Below are positions 32,097 to 36,360 of a stretch of 36,360 bases of DNA, one piece after another. The DNA comes from Alistipes sp. (GTDB lineage Bacteria > Bacteroidota > Bacteroidia > Bacteroidales > Rikenellaceae). The stretch lies in the NCBI GenBank assembly GCA_017631055.1, contig JAGBTZ010000046.1:1-36360 (forward strand), read 5' to 3'. Each line of letters starts with the position of its first letter. The first letter of the stretch is position 1. Under the pieces are notes generated by a model that was given only the letters and a program-made list of their open reading frames with translations, ran no database searches and was not told the origin of the DNA. Position numbers and translations under genes: made by a program.

Positions 32097-32592
32097 CGTA
32101 GTTGTCATCACCGCCGAAATCGTTGAAGTCGCCCATCATCTCATCAAAGATGGAGCCCTCGTCAGAGTTTACGGCATCGGGGTCGTACTGGTCGGGTGCG
32201 GGGGCATTTTCGAACGCCACACGAGGATACTTAAATCCCGCTTCGGCCTCCTTGGCTCCCGTCAATTCGAGATAATAGGCACGCTCGGCAAAGATATCGA
32301 AGAGGTAGATAAGGCGTGCGCGGTTGTGGCGAACAACCTGGCCAAGCAGTACGCTCTCCATCGGGGTCGGAGCATCCTCCGAAACTTCGCCCATATCCAT
32401 CGCCGTGAATTCGTGTATGCGCTCCCAACGCTCATCGGCAGTGAAGAATGAAGCCATACAGTCGTCATAGTCGAGCGACGAGAGTATAAAACGATGAAAA
32501 TCAAATAGTGACATATCGTACATAACCTCGTAATCGCGCACGAAGTTGTCGTTCTCATCACTGAGCATTCGGAATTGAAGTACCATTGACAT
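32083..32592 (-). CDS. pRiA4b ORF-3-like protein
   Basis: A 169-residue protein with start ATG 32590-32592 (or 32584-32586). It begins MSMVLQFRMLSDENDNFVRD and continues DMSLFDFHRFILSSLDYDD, then FTADERWERIHEFTAMD, which agree with the plasmid pRiA4b ORF-3-like family (IS1096-associated domain). The C-terminus is extremely acidic (FGGDDNYDDEY). The family has no defined function, though Bacteroidota often keep it as a housekeeping neighbour of miaA. The end overlaps the start of miaA. A possible promoter at 32616-32646 lies within the left arm of the inverted repeat array. Confidence 0.75.
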   Translation of the reverse strand: MSMVLQFRMLSDENDNFVRDYEVMYDMSLFDFHRFILSSLDYDDCMASFFTADERWERIHEFTAMDMGEVSEDAPTPMESVLLGQVVRHNRARLIYLFDIFAERAYYLELTGAKEAEAGFKYPRVAFENAPAPDQYDPDAVNSDEGSIFDEMMGDFNDFGGDDNYDDEY

Positions 32593-32615
32593 AGTTTTGC
32601 TATTGTTTGTTAGCA

Positions 32616-32646
32616 CAAAAATAGCAAAACAATTCACAATTCACAA
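32616..32646 (-). promoter_or_regulatory. Promoter of the pRiA4b-like / miaA unit
   Basis: On the minus strand, TATTTTTG (32616-32623) with ATTG (32643-32646) 19 bases upstream. The -33 box is one base off TTTG and lies inside an AATTGTG repeat. Confidence 0.6.
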
Positions 32647-32781
32647 TTCGTAGTTCACAATTTAGGCGTTTTTGCTGCTTTTTGATAGGTGTGAGTAACC
32701 TCAAATATGAGTTGTCGCTCTTGTTTGTGGTTGTGTTTTGAAAAATAATTGCGAATTGTGAATTGCGAATTGTGAATTGTT
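32629..32781. repeat. Inverted pair of AATTGTGAATTG repeat arrays between divergent genes
   Basis: The left array (32629-32660) has repeated ACAATTC units and the right array (32748-32781) has AATTGCG/AATTGTG units. The ends are perfect inverted repeats of at least 14 bases (AACAATTCACAATT with AATTGTGAATTGTT). The 87 bases between them hold no gene. Both divergent -33 boxes fall inside the arms. Confidence 0.78.
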
Positions 32782-32791
32782 CCTACCTTTG
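32763..32791 (+). promoter_or_regulatory. Promoter of the acyl-CoA reductase gene (probably leaderless)
   Basis: TACCTTTG (32784-32791) with TTG (32763-32765) 18 bases upstream. The -7 box ends 5 bases before the ATG at 32797, so transcription would start at or next to the start codon. Confidence 0.65.
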
Positions 32792-32796
32792 CGGTG

Positions 32797-33786
32797 ATGA
32801 AACAGCCGTTCGACATATTTACCACCCTCGGCGAACGCCTTGCCACCTTTGGCGAGGATGCAGTCTCGGCTGCCGTTATCGAGCGTGCCGAGGAGGATAA
32901 TGGGTGGTTTACGCCCGCAGATGTGCGCTTTGCTGTTAGGGCAATCCGTGAGCAGATGCTCTGCCCCGAGAAGTTGGAGCAGTGGCTCGCCCTGTATGGT
33001 TTGCCCGATAAGGCGCCGAGCAAGCCCCATCGTGTGGCGATAATTATGGCCGGAAATATCCCTTTGGTCGGATTTTTCGACCTGCTGTGTGTGGTCGCAA
33101 GTGGCAATCATGCGGCAGTTAAATTGTCGGGCAAGGATAGGGTGTTGATGGAGTATGTTATTGAGCAACTGCGAGATATAGAGCCCAATGTGGCGATTTC
33201 GGAGTATGTCGGGGAGAGGATCGATGCGGTGATTGCTACGGGTAGCGACAATGCCAATCGTTATTTCCGTTCCCGCTTTGCGGATGTGCCGTCACTCTTG
33301 CGCGGAAACCGCCACTCGGTGGCTGTGCTGACCGGTGGCGAGAGCCCCGAGCAGATGGAGGCTCTGAGTGAGGATGTATATCGCTACTCTGGGCTGGGAT
33401 GCCGTAATGTATCGCTGATTTTTGCGCCCGAGGGGCTTGTGATAAAACTCGCTAAACGAGAGGTTTGCCCCAAGTACGAAAATAATCTTCGCCAGACACG
33501 CGCACTGCTCAGAATGGGCGGTGTGCCCTATGTCGAGAGTGGGTGCTCGCTGCTGACCGAGGGTAAGGAGTTTTCGGCGCAGTTGAGTCGTATAAACGTT
33601 CTGCGCTATAGCTCACTTGAACAGGTCGAGGCGTGGCTTTTGTCGCACGAAGAAGAGTTGCAATGCGTCGTTTCGGAGGCAATAGAACACTCGCGACGTG
33701 TCGATTTTGGCGCTGCCCAGCGACCTGCACTCACGGAGTATCCCGATCAGAGGGATGTTATGCGTTTCCTGCTCGATTTGGAGTAG
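32797..33786 (+). CDS. LuxC-like acyl-CoA reductase
   Basis: A 329-residue protein of the aldehyde dehydrogenase-like LuxC family (PF05893), which reduces acyl-CoA or acyl-enzyme intermediates to aldehydes with NADPH. Start ATG 32797 (MKQPFDIFTTLGERLATFG); the GTG at 32794 is one codon earlier. Visible features: KPHRVAIIMAGNIPLVGFFD (nucleotide-binding region, about 78-97), KLSGKDRVLMEYVI, and YSGLGCRNVSLIFAP, whose Cys (near residue 202) is the expected catalytic thiol. The length is shorter than the Vibrio LuxC (about 480) but usual for the Bacteroidota form. The role in this lineage is not established. It is a single gene, convergent with and overlapping the MFS gene by 29 bases at the 3' end. 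Confidence 0.83.
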   Translation: MKQPFDIFTTLGERLATFGEDAVSAAVIERAEEDNGWFTPADVRFAVRAIREQMLCPEKLEQWLALYGLPDKAPSKPHRVAIIMAGNIPLVGFFDLLCVVASGNHAAVKLSGKDRVLMEYVIEQLRDIEPNVAISEYVGERIDAVIATGSDNANRYFRSRFADVPSLLRGNRHSVAVLTGGESPEQMEALSEDVYRYSGLGCRNVSLIFAPEGLVIKLAKREVCPKYENNLRQTRALLRMGGVPYVESGCSLLTEGKEFSAQLSRINVLRYSSLEQVEAWLLSHEEELQCVVSEAIEHSRRVDFGAAQRPALTEYPDQRDVMRFLLDLE

Positions 33787-34996
33787 GCTTATCCGATTTT
33801 TGGTAGTAGGAGTCATCCAGTCCGAGGGTCCAATTCCGGCGGCCCACAACAGCCACAATAAACATTATTGCAAGTAGTGCCCCGCAGAATAGGAAGGGGA
33901 AGAGTTCGCTGTGGGTGTGGAATAGGTGGCGGAAACCATCCAATATAAATGGGCAGGCAACGATTGCCAAGTAGTTGACAGCCATAACGTAAGAGAGTGC
34001 GAGTGTAGCCAAGTGAGGCGGGGCGATGATTGCCGCTTTGTCGTAGATTATCGGCTGCATAATGCCGTAACCCAATCCCGCCATAATCGAGCCTATAATC
34101 ATAGCCGCAGGCGATTTGCCGAGACCGAAGAGTAGCAATCCGATGGCCATAATCGCCAGCGAGACGATGTTGGAGTAGCCCTGCAAAACTCCAATGATGC
34201 GGTTTAGGAAGAAGCCCGGAAGTACGATTGCCAAGAAGAAGAGTGAAATCAACCAGCCCGAAAAGGTACTCGGCATCTTGTACTCGTTGACCAGAAAACC
34301 TGCATAGTAACTCACGACCAAGACTGCGAAGGTTATCAGAAAGTACAACACCATCAGTGCTACAAGGCGATGAAGGTCTATGTGGGTATTGCGCAACTGA
34401 TCGCTCTCCTTGGGCTCGGGAGCCGATTTCTGGTAGTACAAAAACGGAATGAGCAGCAGCGTCACGCCCGGCAACAGGTAGACTAGAAAGGGTAGGTGCC
34501 AATGGCGGGTAGCCAAATAGCCGGTGACGGCTGTGGCGATGACAAGTGTGAGGTTGTTGATTGCCGAGGAGATGCCTAATTGGTGTACTCGCCTCTCGCC
34601 CGTGAAGTAGTCGACAACCAAACCTGTAGAGAGTGGCACGACCATACCTGCGCCAATGCCTAATACGCAACTTATAACGATAAGCCCCACCATGCTATTG
34701 GCGAAGAGGCAGGCCACGCCACTCAAGAAGAATATCGCAGTACCGGCGAAGAGGATTTTCAGTTTGTCCTTGCCGACCGAGAGGTGGCCGGCGATGAGTA
34801 CAAAGGGGATGATGAGTAGTGAGGGAAGCGATGTAAGCATCTGGATTTCAAGCTCGCTCGCTTTGGGGAAGATTTTGTTCAGGTCGCCCAAGATGGGCGA
34901 GATTGCGAGTCCGGGGAGCGATACGATTGCCGATACGGACCATATAGCCACGAGGACTACAAGCGAAATTTGACCTTTGCCGGTTGAAATTTTCAT
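33758..34996 (-). CDS. MFS transporter
   Basis: A 412-residue integral membrane protein with about 12 hydrophobic segments and a central polar loop (about 200-215, YYQKSAPEPKESDQLRNTH). The start is ATG 34994-34996 (MKISTGKGQISLVVLVAIW); an earlier TTG at 35002 is less likely. The loop between helices 2 and 3 (AGHLSVGKDKLKIL) resembles the MFS GxLaDrxGrr/k motif, and helix 4 has GIGAGMVVPLSTGLVVDYF. It fits the general drug/sugar/organic-acid branch, but the substrate cannot be inferred. The stop lies inside the acyl-CoA reductase reading frame on the other strand, so the two genes have overlapping 3' ends. Confidence 0.85.
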   Translation of the reverse strand: MKISTGKGQISLVVLVAIWSVSAIVSLPGLAISPILGDLNKIFPKASELEIQMLTSLPSLLIIPFVLIAGHLSVGKDKLKILFAGTAIFFLSGVACLFANSMVGLIVISCVLGIGAGMVVPLSTGLVVDYFTGERRVHQLGISSAINNLTLVIATAVTGYLATRHWHLPFLVYLLPGVTLLLIPFLYYQKSAPEPKESDQLRNTHIDLHRLVALMVLYFLITFAVLVVSYYAGFLVNEYKMPSTFSGWLISLFFLAIVLPGFFLNRIIGVLQGYSNIVSLAIMAIGLLLFGLGKSPAAMIIGSIMAGLGYGIMQPIIYDKAAIIAPPHLATLALSYVMAVNYLAIVACPFILDGFRHLFHTHSELFPFLFCGALLAIMFIVAVVGRRNWTLGLDDSYYQKSDKPTPNRAGNA

Positions 34997-35202
34997 ATTC
35001 AATGAGTTTTATTCTCACTGCCATTGCAATTGTAATGCCGAAAACAACAGCCAGCAGCTAATGGTCGGTGGCTAATGGCTAAAGTGGTGAATTGTGACCC
35101 GACACTGCGGAGCGAGAGCAGAGGCTGCTTGCAGACTATGCCGAGCCGCGAGGAGGAAAAGAGATTTTTATTAAAAAATCTTCTTAATTGTGAATTTATT
35201 TG

Positions 35203-35210
35203 TATCTTTG
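35203..35210 (+). promoter_or_regulatory. -7 box of the glycyl-tRNA synthetase gene
   Basis: TATCTTTG preceded by TTTATTTG, 36 bases before the ATG. It shares the TTTGTATCTTTG phrase with the EEP promoters. The rest of the gap 34997-35202 holds a TTAGCCATTAG-like repeat (about 35052-35084) and no gene. Confidence 0.62.
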
Positions 35211-35245
35211 TCGGTTAGACGACAAATATAAAAACAATATAGATT

Positions 35246-36360
35246 ATGACACAGGAAGAACTTTTTAAGAAATTGGTTGCTCACTGCAAGGAGTATGGCT
35301 TTGTATTCCCTTCGAGCGAGATTTATGACGGACTTGGTGCTGTCTACGATTATGGTCAGAACGGCGTTGAACTTAAGAATAATATCAAGCGCTATTGGTG
35401 GGATTCGATGGTTAAGCTCCACGAGAATATCGTAGGTATCGATGCTGCAATTTTTATGCACCCCAAGACTTGGGAGGCTTCGGGTCATGTTGGCGCATTC
35501 AACGATCCGCTGATCGATAATAAGGACTCGAAGAAGCGCTATCGTGCCGATGTGCTTATCGAGGATTGGATGGCAAAGCAGGATGAGAAGATTCAGAAGG
35601 AGGTCGACAAGGCTCGCAAGCGCTTTGGTGAGGCTTTCGATGAGGAGCAGTACCGTGCAACTTCGCCCCGCGTGGCTGAGATTGCTGCCAAGCGTGATGA
35701 GGTGCACAACCGTTTCGCTGAGGCTCTGAATAACTCGGACTTGAATGAGTTGCGCCAGATTATCCTCGACTGCGAGATTGTCTGCCCGATTTCGGGTACC
35801 CGCAACTGGACCGAGGTGCGCCAGTTCAACCTGATGTTCTCGACCCAGATGGGCTCGACTGCCGAAGGTGCGAATACAATCTATCTCCGCCCCGAGACTG
35901 CGCAGGGTATCTTTGTGAACTTCCTCAATGTGCAGAAGACCGGTCGTATGAAGCTCCCGTTCGGTATTGCTCAGATTGGTAAGGCTTTCCGTAACGAGAT
36001 TGTGGCTCGCCAGTTTATCTTCCGTATGCGAGAGTTCGAGCAGATGGAGATGCAGTTCTTCGTGAAGCCCGGAACAGAGATGCATTGGTGGAATGAGTGG
36101 AAGAATACCCGTATGGCTTGGCACCGAGCTCTCGGCTTCGGTGACGAGAACTACCGCTTCCACGACCACGATAAGTTGGCTCACTACGCAAATGCAGCAA
36201 CTGACGTGGAGTATAACTTCCCCTTCGGCTTCAAGGAGGTGGAGGGTATCCACTCGCGTACCGATTTCGACCTGGGTAATCACCAGAAGTTCTCGGGCAA
36301 GAAGATTCAGTACTTCGATCCCGAGTCGGGCGAGAGCTATGTTCCCTACGTTGTCGAGAC
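35246..36360 (+). CDS. glyS: Glycyl-tRNA synthetase, single-chain (dimeric) type, 3'-truncated
   Basis: The open frame from ATG 35246 runs off the window end; about 371 residues are visible. This is the class II alpha2 type (eukaryote/archaeon-like, also called glyQS), not the alpha/beta form. Evidence: CKEYGFVFPSSEIYDGLGAV (N-terminal region), NNIKRYWWDSMV, HVGAFNDPLIDNK, TSPRVAEIAAKRD, class II motif 2 AFRNEIVARQFIFRMREFEQMEMQFF, and the ETAQGIFVNF stretch (motif 1/2 region with the ATP- and glycine-binding residues). The full protein in relatives is about 510 residues, so about 140 residues including motif 3 lie outside. It is a cytosolic enzyme that charges tRNA-Gly. Confidence 0.95.
   Translation, partial: MTQEELFKKLVAHCKEYGFVFPSSEIYDGLGAVYDYGQNGVELKNNIKRYWWDSMVKLHENIVGIDAAIFMHPKTWEASGHVGAFNDPLIDNKDSKKRYRADVLIEDWMAKQDEKIQKEVDKARKRFGEAFDEEQYRATSPRVAEIAAKRDEVHNRFAEALNNSDLNELRQIILDCEIVCPISGTRNWTEVRQFNLMFSTQMGSTAEGANTIYLRPETAQGIFVNFLNVQKTGRMKLPFGIAQIGKAFRNEIVARQFIFRMREFEQMEMQFFVKPGTEMHWWNEWKNTRMAWHRALGFGDENYRFHDHDKLAHYANAATDVEYNFPFGFKEVEGIHSRTDFDLGNHQKFSGKKIQYFDPESGESYVPYVVE

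Noticed and set aside
35171-36283. Minus-strand frame of 370 residues opposite glyS
   Set aside because: Antisense to a highly conserved synthetase gene with class II motifs.

Overview
This window looks like chromosomal DNA of a gut-type Bacteroidota (Bacteroidales), possibly an Alistipes-like member of the Rikenellaceae. Reasons: many SPII lipoproteins with BACON, fimbrillin-like and FISUMP-type domains; repeated promoters of the Bacteroidota form TTTG-N19/20-TAnnTTTG; and typical housekeeping neighbours (a DUF2147 protein, a LuxC-like acyl-CoA reductase, a one-chain glycyl-tRNA synthetase). The genus is an inference from style, not from a marker gene.

Layout. Positions 1-981 (+) carry the end of a CvfB-like S1 RNA-binding protein and a SAM methyltransferase. 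From 13.3 kb down to 1.3 kb (-) lies a probable lipoprotein operon: a double-BACON protein, a large leucine-rich-repeat protein, a BACON-FISUMP protein, a 49-residue peptide, a 1392-residue modular protein with an internally duplicated block, and an Fn3-like protein. It has a clear promoter at 13292-13323 and ends at a hairpin terminator at 1281-1315. Then follow initiator tRNA-Met, a DUF2147 protein, and a pfkA / PfkB-type sugar or nucleoside kinase pair (all -).

Positions 16637-24359 (+) hold three tandem paralogous lipoproteins. Each has a fimbrillin-like N-terminus, a beta-sandwich-like middle and an endonuclease/exonuclease/phosphatase (EEP) C-terminus. Copies 1 and 2 share a perfect 70-bp tract that suggests gene conversion. 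tRNA-His and a small zinc-ribbon membrane protein follow. A second peptide/lipoprotein pair (30079-25388, -) consists of a 45-residue peptide and a 1510-residue protein that joins fimbrillin-like, FISUMP, GLUG-type beta-helix and SGNH esterase domains.

A 1-kb repeat-rich intergenic stretch (30.1-31.1 kb) contains a 9-bp minisatellite, an element with terminal inverted repeats and a 119-bp imperfect hairpin. tRNA-Leu(UAA) lies directly behind miaA, whose enzyme is expected to modify it. The right end has a pRiA4b ORF-3-like protein, a LuxC-like reductase, an MFS transporter and a truncated glycyl-tRNA synthetase gene.

Functionally, the centre is a surface-protein region: about nine predicted lipoproteins, most with acidic residues soon after the lipobox cysteine (a known outer-surface export trend in Bacteroidota), several carrying hydrolase domains or adhesive repeats. 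The most noteworthy points are the two short conserved peptides placed just upstream of the two largest modular lipoproteins, a G9 tract inside the LRR lipoprotein gene that could allow phase variation, and the converted EEP tandem array. I see no CRISPR array, integrase, transposase or complete Sus pair.
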